NCBI GenBank assembly: GCA_022845955.1
Contig: AP025576.1
Span: forward strand, 6,882,001 to 6,946,000
Origin: Lachnospiraceae bacterium
GTDB lineage: Bacteria; Bacillota; Clostridia; Lachnospirales; Lachnospiraceae
DNA: 64,000 nt
Reading direction: 5' to 3'
In this document: piece after piece, positions 8,215 to 16,077 of the stretch
Layout of the letters: each line of letters begins with the position of its first letter
Position numbering within the stretch: the stretch's first letter is position 1
Translations under genes and position numbers: made by a program
Notes under the pieces: model-generated
Databases searched by the model: none
The model's input: only the letters and a program-made list of their open reading frames with translations
What the model was told of the DNA's origin: nothing

Positions 8215-9186
8215 CTATAACTGCATCCGTTCTTTCCATAATTGATAGTGATGTTCCAGTTCCCGGACAAATTCATCATTAACTGCTTTTGCTGCCAGGA
8301 TACTTTTTTCATAAAGGTTTCCGAACATATCGTCTGCACGCTCTATGACAAAAGGCCTGGCCCATGCCCAAAGCTCACCCGCCTTTTCGCTGTACAGGCA
8401 GATAAGCTCCATACAGTCCTCCAGGATATATTCGAAAAGCCTGATATGATAAATTTTCGGTAGATCCCCTTCCCGTATCAGGCGCTGAAAGCAGCTATAG
8501 GCCTGTTCCGGTCTTTCGAACCGGATATAGTAATGGATCAGGTTTCTCCAGGCCCCTATGATGTCGGAATTTGTTCCTTTTTTATAGGCTGTATCCACCA
8601 GGGCTTTCAGCGGCTCCTCATTTTCCGATTCCCGTTTGCTATCTTTATTAAAAGTAATCAGCCTTTCAAAATTACGTTTGTCCCATTCCGCTACACTTTT
8701 CTTCCATAATTCCACAAGCCTGGCAGCTGTTTCCGGATATCCCATATCGATTGCGATGGAAATACAGTCATATATATCGCATTCACTTATATCCTCCGAC
8801 ATTTCTATATCAGGATCGTAGCCGCAGGCACAATCAAAATTGGCGGATTTAGCCCGTTCAAAAAGGATGTCGTAATTCCCGTCCTGGTTATATTTCACAA
8901 GCAGGCAGGTCAATATCTCCAGTACAGGGCCGATTCCCTGAAAACTGTTTGTTTCCCTGTCTTTTAATTCTTCCAGGAACAGATTTCTTATGATATCCTC
9001 ACTGTCAATATGTTCATACAGGAGGAAATAGGCCAGCCGCAAACGGTTTGTGTAATTTTTATCATATGTTCCCTGTTCTTCATCCCTTGCCCCGAGAAAG
9101 CATACGTTGGAATAATCCCCTTTGTTTACCCGTTTGAATAAGGGAGACTGACTCTCAAGAAGTTCTTTTATAATAGCATAATGCAT
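8215..9186 (-). CDS. Hypothetical cytosolic helical-repeat-like protein
   Basis: 323 residues, not recognised. It begins MHYAIIKELLESQSPLFKRV and consists of predicted helices with aromatic and leucine spacing resembling TPR-like repeats (for example GAWRNLIHYYIRFERPEQAY, then SCFQRLIREGDLP). Acidic overall. There is no signal peptide, membrane segment or catalytic motif. It is a single gene with its own terminator, downstream of the orphan LytTR regulator gene on the same strand (about 290 bases apart). A protein-interaction role is only a guess from the helical pattern. Confidence 0.7.
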   Translation of the reverse strand: MHYAIIKELLESQSPLFKRVNKGDYSNVCFLGARDEEQGTYDKNYTNRLRLAYFLLYEHIDSEDIIRNLFLEELKDRETNSFQGIGPVLEILTCLLVKYNQDGNYDILFERAKSANFDCACGYDPDIEMSEDISECDIYDCISIAIDMGYPETAARLVELWKKSVAEWDKRNFERLITFNKDSKRESENEEPLKALVDTAYKKGTNSDIIGAWRNLIHYYIRFERPEQAYSCFQRLIREGDLPKIYHIRLFEYILEDCMELICLYSEKAGELWAWARPFVIERADDMFGNLYEKSILAAKAVNDEFVRELEHHYQLWKERMQL

Positions 9187-9474
9187 CGATATCCCTCCTG
9201 CCGGTATTTTTGTAACGGTTCCGATATATCTTAACCTTTACGTATTTTCTTACTTACATTATACGGAAAAAGAAACCATTTTGGGGGTTCGGCCTTAAAC
9301 GGTACTTTTTTGTACGTAAACGACCCTTTTCATCTTATCATTTATGATTATGTGAACAATCCGGCTTCCTGTAACCTCTGTGTATATTGTCTGGCTTCTT
9401 CCAAATTATTTACATCCAGGGCGGAAGAGAGAATCAGGATATGGCTTTCATATCGCAGGTTGTTTGCAGTCCTC

Positions 9475-10191
9475 TCATATCCCGTCCTTTCCCAATTGCA
9501 GAATTGTCTTTTTCACTTTTTTTTCGTAAATACGTCCTATATGAAGGGTGGTACCGTTTCTAAGCGCCAGCTCTTTGTCAACGATCCTTATGATATGTTT
9601 CATATTAACCACATATTCCCGCTCTATGTACATAAAGCAGTCCGTATCCAGTTCGTCAAATACCTCCCGCAAGGGCTTCCGGATGGATATCTGCCTGTCA
9701 GAAAGTACAAAAACAGTGTTTTTCTTATCCTTGTACATATACATAATATCATCATATTCCACACGTTCAAACCAGGAACTAGTATCCATAAGATAAGCCT
9801 TTCCTGCCAGCTTATTCATTTCCGCGAGGAAACATTCCAGGGCGGCATCTATTTTTTCATCCAGCAGATTTTTGGGTATATAGCCAAACGTCTGCAGCTC
9901 ATACCCCTCCGCCGCATATTCCAATTGAGAAGTGAGGAATACCAGCATAGAATACGGTACCTCCAGCCGGATGAGCTTAGCCAGTTCAAAATCATTCATC
10001 TGCGGCATTTCAATAGCAAGGAAATAAATATCGGACTTCCTCCCCTCCTTCAAATCATACCGAAGGGTTTCCGGACTGTTATAAAGCCTCAGCTCATGAA
10101 GAGTATTCTTTTTATGAAAAAAATGCCTGATGTATTTACTGAACATTGCATGGAATTCGACGTCGTCATCCATTAATGCTATTCTGACCAA
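9475..10191 (-). CDS. Orphan LytTR regulator with degenerate receiver (Asp to Ala)
   Basis: 238 residues: receiver domain (about 1-120) and LytTR DNA-binding domain (about 140-235), the architecture of AgrA/ComE-type regulators. Acidic residues D8-D10 and the switch residues T87 and K107 are kept. The phospho-acceptor position reads YFLAIEMP, with Ala at 59 (codon GCT), where the paralogue at 20399-21115 has YFLDIEMP with D59. The two proteins are the same length and clearly homologous throughout. No kinase gene is adjacent. The protein is probably active without phosphorylation or regulated by protein contact. Repeat copy C lies just upstream. Confidence 0.92.
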   Translation of the reverse strand: MVRIALMDDDVEFHAMFSKYIRHFFHKKNTLHELRLYNSPETLRYDLKEGRKSDIYFLAIEMPQMNDFELAKLIRLEVPYSMLVFLTSQLEYAAEGYELQTFGYIPKNLLDEKIDAALECFLAEMNKLAGKAYLMDTSSWFERVEYDDIMYMYKDKKNTVFVLSDRQISIRKPLREVFDELDTDCFMYIEREYVVNMKHIIRIVDKELALRNGTTLHIGRIYEKKVKKTILQLGKDGI

Positions 10192-10311
10192 TTTATCATC
10201 CCCCTTTTCGTAACGGTCCGGAGCGTACGGCGGTTACCCTTTTTTCTATATATTAACAATAAAATGCATCATTGTTGTTAAATCTGTCCCTAAAAACCGT
10301 AACATTTCAGA

Positions 10312-10434
10312 CAGTTCTGAACTGTTACCGCATCCCGCCAATGAAATCGCTGCAAAATGGGAAGGATGCCTGTTTCCGCCACGTTTTCTTACGGTCTGCA
10401 CAGTAAATGCGCAGACCTGTTGTACCGTTACTGA
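10312..10434 (-). repeat. Dispersed intergenic repeat, copy C
   Basis: On the minus strand it starts CAGTAACGGTACAACAGGTC, continues TGCGCATTTACTGTGCAGAC and CGTAAGAAA as in copy A, and ends GGTAACAGTTCAG. The middle diverges. It fills most of the 410-base gap between the orphan LytTR regulator and the Nudix gene. Bases 10440-10602 hold nothing recognisable beyond a short AACGG-CCGTT hairpin. Confidence 0.75.
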
Positions 10435-10602
10435 AAAATCATCTTTTGGGGTCTAAATGATCCTCTTTACAAAAGGAAAAACAGACAGAAAATAACGGAA
10501 GTCCCGTTAGTTCCTGCCTGCTCTGATGACAGCTGCCGCCTTGCATAAAATCCAGAAATTTACAACCTGTTTTTACCATCTGGGAAAACAAATGCGCTTC
10601 CG

Positions 10603-11061
10603 TTACGAATTCATTACCTCGCTATAATACTTTGAATCAAAATACATCATTAACGCCTGTTTCCGTATTCCGATAAAATCCCCTGGCAGTTCCCCCACAT
10701 CAAACCATTGCAGCCCCGTACACTTGTCCGGTTCAGCAATATATGCTTCCCCAGTATATCTTTCTATCACAAAATATATATCATAATATGTACGTGCCCC
10801 GTTCAAACCAACCCGGTGGGATAGATGCGCAAATCGGATATCGCTCTGCTTCACTGTTATACCCAGTTCTTCTTTGCATTCCCTGACGGCGGCCTGCATG
10901 GCGGTTTCGTTTTCTTCCACATGCCCGCTTCCGGCAAAATCCCACATTCCATCCATATAGCCGGTATTCTTCCTCCTGAGCAGTAAAACCTGCCTTTTCC
11001 CATTTTTTGTCCGCATGATAATCGGAAATACTGCAGACAGACATTTAAAATGTTCCCCCAC
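10603..11061 (-). CDS. Nudix hydrolase
   Basis: 152 residues. The Nudix box is complete: GHVEENE (G-x5-E), seven residues, then RECKEELGI (REUxEExGU), at about residues 47-69. Such enzymes hydrolyse nucleoside diphosphates linked to another group, often as house-cleaning of oxidised nucleotides or sugar nucleotides. The flanking FAHLSHRVG and YDIYFVIERY segments fit small cytosolic NUDIX enzymes. The substrate cannot be read. It ends 47 bases before the methyltransferase start region in the same orientation. Confidence 0.92.
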   Translation of the reverse strand: MGEHFKCLSAVFPIIMRTKNGKRQVLLLRRKNTGYMDGMWDFAGSGHVEENETAMQAAVRECKEELGITVKQSDIRFAHLSHRVGLNGARTYYDIYFVIERYTGEAYIAEPDKCTGLQWFDVGELPGDFIGIRKQALMMYFDSKYYSEVMNS

Positions 11062-11107
11062 CTTTCTTCTCCTCCTTTACCTATTATAGCGCTGCCTATC
11101 CCGGCAC

Positions 11108-11770
11108 TTACCTATTTTTTTGCGCCACACAATAAATAACAACCCCATCCTCCTGCCGGTAAATCTCTCCTTCCCGGCAGCACAAAACATGAAATCCCGC
11201 CTTATGAGCCAAGTCCATGATTTCTTTCTTTGTAAAATTTTCCCACCAGCAGTCCTTGTATGCCCAAAATTTCTTACCCTCCACATACTGCGGAAAGTTT
11301 TTCTCCACAAATTCCTGATCATGGGCAGAAAAACTGAGGACACCTCCTATCTTCAGAACCCTCCTGCATTCCTGAAGCATATGCATTTGGTTTTCATTCC
11401 CATACAAAAGCCCGAATGTCTGTGACCATATTATAATGACGTCAAATATCCTGTCCCCAAAGGGCAGATCCAATCCGTTTATCAGGTAAAATTCAATATC
11501 CCTTTTTGTCAGGGATGCATATCTGCCTGCCTCTTCCAGGATAGGTGCGGAAATATCCACTCCCGTTATACTAAAACCTAAGTCATATAAAGCAAATGCC
11601 TCCCTGCCCACTCCACAACCAATATCCAGAATGTGTGACCCTTTTACAAAATAATTCTCTGCCACACTTTTTTCCCATATTTTTAATCCTTTTTCTACCT
11701 CCCGGGGCATATATCCATAGTTTTCCTGCGTATGATACCATCTTCTGACACTCTCCAAATTCTCCTGCAT
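11108..11770 (-). CDS. Class I SAM-dependent methyltransferase
   Basis: About 220 residues from the ATG at 11770 (MQENLESVRRWYHTQENYGY), preceded by GGGAGAG. A longer frame to 11851 exists but lacks a ribosome site. Motif I is HILDIGCGVGREAFALYDLG, motif II ITGVDIS, and a later DVIIIWSQ/GGVLSFSAHDQEF segment fits motifs IV-V of the Methyltransf_11/25 group. The acceptor is unknown. It stands upstream of, and co-directional with, the Nudix gene. Confidence 0.88.
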   Translation of the reverse strand: MQENLESVRRWYHTQENYGYMPREVEKGLKIWEKSVAENYFVKGSHILDIGCGVGREAFALYDLGFSITGVDISAPILEEAGRYASLTKRDIEFYLINGLDLPFGDRIFDVIIIWSQTFGLLYGNENQMHMLQECRRVLKIGGVLSFSAHDQEFVEKNFPQYVEGKKFWAYKDCWWENFTKKEIMDLAHKAGFHVLCCREGEIYRQEDGVVIYCVAQKNR

Positions 11771-11857
11771 ATTTCTCTCCCTTTTCCCTTTTCTTATATA
11801 GTACCATCTCCCCCGCTGCTTTACTAACAGAATCAATCCCACACGGTACAATCAATG

Positions 11858-11902
11858 GAAAAATATATCATACCGCCTACATGAAAAATATATCATACCG
11901 CC
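11858..11902. repeat. Tandem 20-bp repeat, 25-bp period
   Basis: GAAAAATATATCATACCGCC occurs at 11858-11877 and again at 11883-11902. It sits about 105 bases before the sugar isomerase start and just beyond the methyltransferase start, so it may be a regulator-binding pair for either gene. Confidence 0.7.
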
Positions 11903-12006
11903 ATACTCCCTGGAATTTCTGTCTGCTGTATGCTAAAATGAAACAAACAAAACACAGCTCAGACTTATGAGGACTGTTACCATTTCCCCGGCAAGAAAGG
12001 AATCCC

Positions 12007-12795
12007 ATGAAAGGTTTCGGTATTTTTTCCTGGTTCAGCTACCCGTTACCCCTTAAGGAGCGGCTGGCGCTTATAAAAGATGCAGGCTTTAAAGCCACCT
12101 CCCTATGGTGGGGCGATGAATTCGGAGATAAAAACCGCCAGCCGGAGACGGCAAGACGGCTGGGTCTGGATATTGACTACGCGCATGCCCCTTTTGATAA
12201 CCCCAACGACCTGTGGCTGGATGGCATAAATGGCGACACTTATCTGAATCAGCTGTTTTCCTGCATTGATGACTGCAGCCGGCACGGGATCCCTACGGCA
12301 GTCATACATGTCACCCGCCTGTCCTCAAGGCCTCCCGTTACTTCCATAGGTATGGATCGTATCCGAAAGCTTGTGGAGCATGCCGAAACCAGGCAGGTTA
12401 ACCTTGCCCTCGAAAATATGGACAGCATCTGTCATCTTGACCACATATATGAACAGCTGCAATCTGACCGTCTGGGTTTTTGTTATGACAGCGGGCACGA
12501 AAATTATAACCATCCCGGGGCCGATTGCCTGTCCCGGTATGGGGACAAATTATTCGCGGTCCATCTTGATGACAACTGGGGAGATGAGGATACCCATCTG
12601 CTTCCCTACGATGGGAATATCAACTGGGAAGCACTGGGAAACAAGCTGAAGAAATGCAGGGATATCCCCTATCTCACATTAGAGGTGGATTTTAACCGAC
12701 AGAATAAAAGAAGCCGGATCTATCAGGATTTATCCGCAGCCGCCTTCTTATCCTCCGCTTACCAAAGATTAGAGAAACTATGTAGTTCACTGTAG
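12007..12795 (+). CDS. Sugar phosphate isomerase/epimerase-like TIM barrel protein
   Basis: 262 residues of the AP-endonuclease-2-like (xylose isomerase-like) TIM-barrel superfamily. It opens MKGFGIFSWFSYPLPLKERL. Metal-site segments are visible: ALENMDSI (E), GFCYDSGHENYNH (D and H), FAVHLDDNWGDEDTHLLPYD (H and D) and LTLEVDF (E). Family members isomerise or epimerise sugars and inositols in the cytosol. A GAAAGGA site precedes the ATG. The specific substrate is unknown. The next gene starts 75 bases later on the same strand. Confidence 0.88.
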   Translation: MKGFGIFSWFSYPLPLKERLALIKDAGFKATSLWWGDEFGDKNRQPETARRLGLDIDYAHAPFDNPNDLWLDGINGDTYLNQLFSCIDDCSRHGIPTAVIHVTRLSSRPPVTSIGMDRIRKLVEHAETRQVNLALENMDSICHLDHIYEQLQSDRLGFCYDSGHENYNHPGADCLSRYGDKLFAVHLDDNWGDEDTHLLPYDGNINWEALGNKLKKCRDIPYLTLEVDFNRQNKRSRIYQDLSAAAFLSSAYQRLEKLCSSL

Positions 12796-12869
12796 TACTG
12801 CCATACCCCCATAAAACCGGGAAATCTCCTGATGTCCCGCCTCCCTTTCCAGGGAAAGGATACTGCTGA

Positions 12870-13718
12870 ATGATGAAATCAAAACTGATACTGGTAGAAG
12901 GAATCCCCGGTTCCGGGAAATCCACCTTCGCCGAAAGGATCGCCGCTTACTATACCGGACGCGGCCTTACTGCAGACTTATATACAGAAGGCGGGTATCA
13001 TCCTGCCGATCTTGCCTGGAATGCCTATATTCCGGCAGGGGATCTGGACCGTGTACTCGCCCCTTTCCGCTCATTCCGGGATGAAATAGAAGCAAATACC
13101 CGCAGGGAGGACGGCTTTGCCATTCTCTCTTATACGCAGGTTCCTTCCGGCACCCCTGCCTTTTTCAAGGCCATGGAGGAACATGAAATATATGACGGCC
13201 GTATCCCTTTTCCCCGCTTCCGGGAAATCCTTTCCAAAAGATGGTATTCCTTCGGCAAAGAGGCGGCAGAAAAGGATGCGGTTACGGTATTTGAATGTGC
13301 CTTTCTGCAAAACCAGATAAACGAACTCATGCTTATCCGGCTTGCGGAGATAGAAACAATGAAACGTTATTTCCAGGAACTCCTCCTGACGGTTCTTCCC
13401 CTCTCTCCCGTCCTGGTCTATCTCGCCCAGTCTGATGTGGGGGAGACGGTTGCCAGGGCCGCAGCGCAGCGGGTGTCCGGGGACAACTCCTGGATCGACG
13501 GCTTTATCTGTTATATGGAAAATACCCCTTATGGAAAAAAGCACGGCATCCGGGGATTTGACGGCGTGATCCGGGTTCTGGAGGAACGGCAGAAGGCGGA
13601 ACTGGAAATCATCCGTTCCCTGCCTGTGCCCGGGATTGTGCTGGAAAATTCCTGCTATGACTGGGAGGATCTTTGGGAGGAACTGGTATCCAAACTCTTA
13701 CAGGTTTATTCCGTATAA
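12870..13718 (+). CDS. P-loop NTPase/kinase-like protein
   Basis: 282 residues. A Walker A motif GIPGSGKST lies at about 11-19, after LILVE, and a hydrophobic strand ending VFECAFLQNQINELM resembles the Walker B/lid region of small-molecule kinases. No transmembrane segment. It resembles uncharacterised kinase-like proteins of Firmicutes rather than thymidylate or shikimate kinase. MMKS gives two adjacent possible starts. Its last 13 bases overlap the 3' end of the convergent lipoprotein gene. Confidence 0.8.
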   Translation: MMKSKLILVEGIPGSGKSTFAERIAAYYTGRGLTADLYTEGGYHPADLAWNAYIPAGDLDRVLAPFRSFRDEIEANTRREDGFAILSYTQVPSGTPAFFKAMEEHEIYDGRIPFPRFREILSKRWYSFGKEAAEKDAVTVFECAFLQNQINELMLIRLAEIETMKRYFQELLLTVLPLSPVLVYLAQSDVGETVARAAAQRVSGDNSWIDGFICYMENTPYGKKHGIRGFDGVIRVLEERQKAELEIIRSLPVPGIVLENSCYDWEDLWEELVSKLLQVYSV

Positions 13719-14683
13719 GTATCGCTCAGAATTCTCTGTGTAAAAAACACACCGCCCTTATATATATCCCCGTCAATTCCCGCTTTTCGGATACAGATAG
13801 CCGAAATTTCATGGGGTTTATTATCTTTGCTTATCTTTTTTAAATACTCTTCCAAAGATATCATTATTTCTTTACCCGAATCCAGACTCACAAGATCATA
13901 TGGATAGCTCTGCGTATTCAGAAGGTTTATCTGTTCAAAATTATCCATAAAAATAATCGCGCTGCTTTCCGTCTCTCCGTCGAGATTTCCTGCTTCTATA
14001 AAGTATTCATTTTCGTTAAACTTGTTAATTACTATTCCATTTGTCCGCGCTTCTATCATATCAAATTCCTGGTAAGTAAACTTATTAGTGAAATCTTCCT
14101 TACCTCCAACAACAGCCAGACACCTTAACGCGGTACCCCCCGTCTGCAACCGCTCCTCCTCAGTCAATTCCATATAAGTATCCAGGAAAAGCGCAAATAC
14201 AAGATCATGTTTTCCTTCCTCCAATGAAGATATTGTAATGGGAATATTTATATCTGTATCATTTTTAATATTCACGGTGCACTGCCTCATTGATTTTCCA
14301 TCCACCTCAAAATCAATCTGCTTATAATTATCAAAAATAACTAAAGTAAAATTAAACTGTTTTCCCATATTATTCGTGAAAGAAAGAAAAGTGTGCAGCA
14401 TATTATTTTCCAAATAAACAGTAGTATCATGCATGTACTCTGAGTTCTCTCCCCATAAACCATAACTATAATACGTTTTGCCCTCAAATCCGTCCAATCT
14501 TTTTATTTCACCATCATACGATTCCTTAAATTCTGTATATATCTCGGGAACATCCGTTTCTTTATTGCTGTTTGCAGTACTGCTGTTATTATTCTGGTTT
14601 CCACATCCCGATAAAGACAGTAATAACAAGAGAAGGACTGGAATACTTTTTATTACATTATAGTAGTTTCTTCTTTCGTTCAT
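13706..14683 (-). CDS. Lipoprotein of the bacteriocin island (unknown function)
   Basis: 325 residues. The signal peptide ends in a lipobox, LLLSLSGCGNQNN, so it is predicted to be anchored to the outer face of the membrane. An Asn/Ser-rich linker follows, then a beta-rich domain with alternating hydrophobic residues. No recognised catalytic motif. It is the last gene of the minus-strand series bacteriocin / DUF1430-like protein / ABC ATPase / lipoprotein / lipoprotein, which suggests an accessory immunity or surface role. That is inference from position only. Confidence 0.8.
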   Translation of the reverse strand: MNERRNYYNVIKSIPVLLLLLLSLSGCGNQNNNSSTANSNKETDVPEIYTEFKESYDGEIKRLDGFEGKTYYSYGLWGENSEYMHDTTVYLENNMLHTFLSFTNNMGKQFNFTLVIFDNYKQIDFEVDGKSMRQCTVNIKNDTDINIPITISSLEEGKHDLVFALFLDTYMELTEEERLQTGGTALRCLAVVGGKEDFTNKFTYQEFDMIEARTNGIVINKFNENEYFIEAGNLDGETESSAIIFMDNFEQINLLNTQSYPYDLVSLDSGKEIMISLEEYLKKISKDNKPHEISAICIRKAGIDGDIYKGGVFFTQRILSDTYTE

Positions 14684-14725
14684 GATATAACTCCCTTTCT
14701 ATTCAATATACAAACATGAAGGTTA

Positions 14726-15328
14726 TTATTTTATTTCTACTAATAAGGATTTCACCAAAGCTGATTCTCCAGTCCTGTTAAACAGATAGGGATAATACTC
14801 CCCATCTTCCCCTATTTCCAATTCTATACCAAAATAAGCTTTATCATCCACATTTTCACCCCGGAATGTAAATGGCGCATCATATTTGTTGTTATGAATA
14901 AGTCCAATATCCATTGATTGCCCTACGAATTCATTGGCCATAAGAAAACTTATTTTTATAAAATCCCCTTTTTTAAGCTCCCATCCTTTATCTTCTGCCT
15001 GAAGGAAAACAAGAAAGCTTTTGTCATAAGAATCAAGCTTAGGAATTTCATACTCTTTCCCTTCCGTTGCATAGGTACAATCATATATTGTTTCTGCCTG
15101 GAGTTCTTCCTGCAGCCTTAATAAGCTTTCCTCATCCAAAACCTTGCTAACAAACTTTTCCGGTATGATTTGTGGTGAGAGGGTATCCTCTGTTATAATA
15201 CGATTTCCTTCTTCCTCTTCTGCTGAACTGGAAGGGACTGTTTGCTCCGGTACAAAACCGGTGTTTGAACAGCCCGAAATAAATACACTATTTAACATAA
15301 TAATAATTATTAATAACCTTTTTTTCAC
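14726..15328 (-). CDS. Second lipoprotein of the bacteriocin island
   Basis: 200 residues, signal peptide with lipobox SVFISGCSNTG, acidic linker (SSSAEEEEGNR), then a small beta-rich domain ending NRTGESALVKSLLVEIK. Not recognised. It starts 11 bases beyond the ABC ATPase stop, so it is almost certainly co-transcribed with the ABC genes. A role in producer self-protection is plausible from context and unproven. Confidence 0.8.
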   Translation of the reverse strand: MKKRLLIIIIMLNSVFISGCSNTGFVPEQTVPSSSAEEEEGNRIITEDTLSPQIIPEKFVSKVLDEESLLRLQEELQAETIYDCTYATEGKEYEIPKLDSYDKSFLVFLQAEDKGWELKKGDFIKISFLMANEFVGQSMDIGLIHNNKYDAPFTFRGENVDDKAYFGIELEIGEDGEYYPYLFNRTGESALVKSLLVEIK

Positions 15329-15339
15329 TATATACTCCT

Positions 15340-16077
15340 TTACTTTTCATTAAACATAGTATTATTTCCTGTAACAGCATTAACATCCCGTTCTTCACCC
15401 GGCCCGGCAGGAACCGTATGATTTGACGTCTCATTCTGCTGCAAATTAATTGTCCGCGTTGCATACTCCTTTAATGTCAAATCATGTGTAACCAAAACAA
15501 TTGTTTTACCCGCAGCATGTAAACTGCTGAGAATATCCATTACTATCTTTTTGTTTTTTTCATCAAGACTGCCTGTTGGTTCATCCGCTAATAATATCCT
15601 TGACGGTTTTAACATGATTCTCGCTAAAGAAACCCGTTGCTGTTCGCCCCCGCTCAGGCAATATACTTTATCATTTAGGACCTTGTGCAAGTGCAGTTTA
15701 TCAAGTATATTATTTATCCTCTGCGTTTCTTCCTTTTTCTTAAGCCTCAAAAATCTGGTAGCCAGTTTCAGATTATATAATACTGTTTCATTTTCTATCA
15801 GGCCATAATTTTGGAATAAATAAGATATTTCATTTCTTAATAAATTCGTTCCTGTATGTGAGTTTAATTTTGGGTTTACATAACCGCATATATTTATTTG
15901 ACCTGAAGTCGGTTTTTCTAAAAGGCCCACAAGATTTAGTAATGTAGATTTACCGCTTCCGCTTTCACCTGTAAGACAAATAAACTCTCTTTCTATAATA
16001 TCTAAATTATAATCAGCTAAAACAACTTTTTTCCCAAACTTTTTAGTCACATTATGTAATGATATTATTCCACTCAT
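15340..16077 (-). CDS. ABC transporter ATPase, lactococcin-972 export/immunity type
   Basis: 245 residues with Walker A GESGSGKST, signature LSGGEQQRVSLARIML, Walker B RILLADEPTGSLD and H-loop VTHD. The MacB/LolD-like features match ATPases that accompany lactococcin-972-type bacteriocins. Its start overlaps the end of the membrane protein gene by 4 bases (ATGA), indicating translational coupling and one complex. The C-terminal ~25 residues (NETSNHTVPAGPGEERDVNA) are a non-conserved tail. Codon use is AT-rich like its neighbours. Confidence 0.92.
   Translation of the reverse strand: MSGIISLHNVTKKFGKKVVLADYNLDIIEREFICLTGESGSGKSTLLNLVGLLEKPTSGQINICGYVNPKLNSHTGTNLLRNEISYLFQNYGLIENETVLYNLKLATRFLRLKKKEETQRINNILDKLHLHKVLNDKVYCLSGGEQQRVSLARIMLKPSRILLADEPTGSLDEKNKKIVMDILSSLHAAGKTIVLVTHDLTLKEYATRTINLQQNETSNHTVPAGPGEERDVNAVTGNNTMFNEK

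Noticed and set aside
8043..8339. 98-codon minus-strand frame at the end of the 323-residue gene
   Set aside because: Overlaps the 323-residue gene and its terminator hairpin; no ribosome site.
7300..10450. The CTGTTCAG repeats considered as CRISPR-like array
   Set aside because: Copies are kilobases apart, vary in length and lack regular spacers or cas genes.
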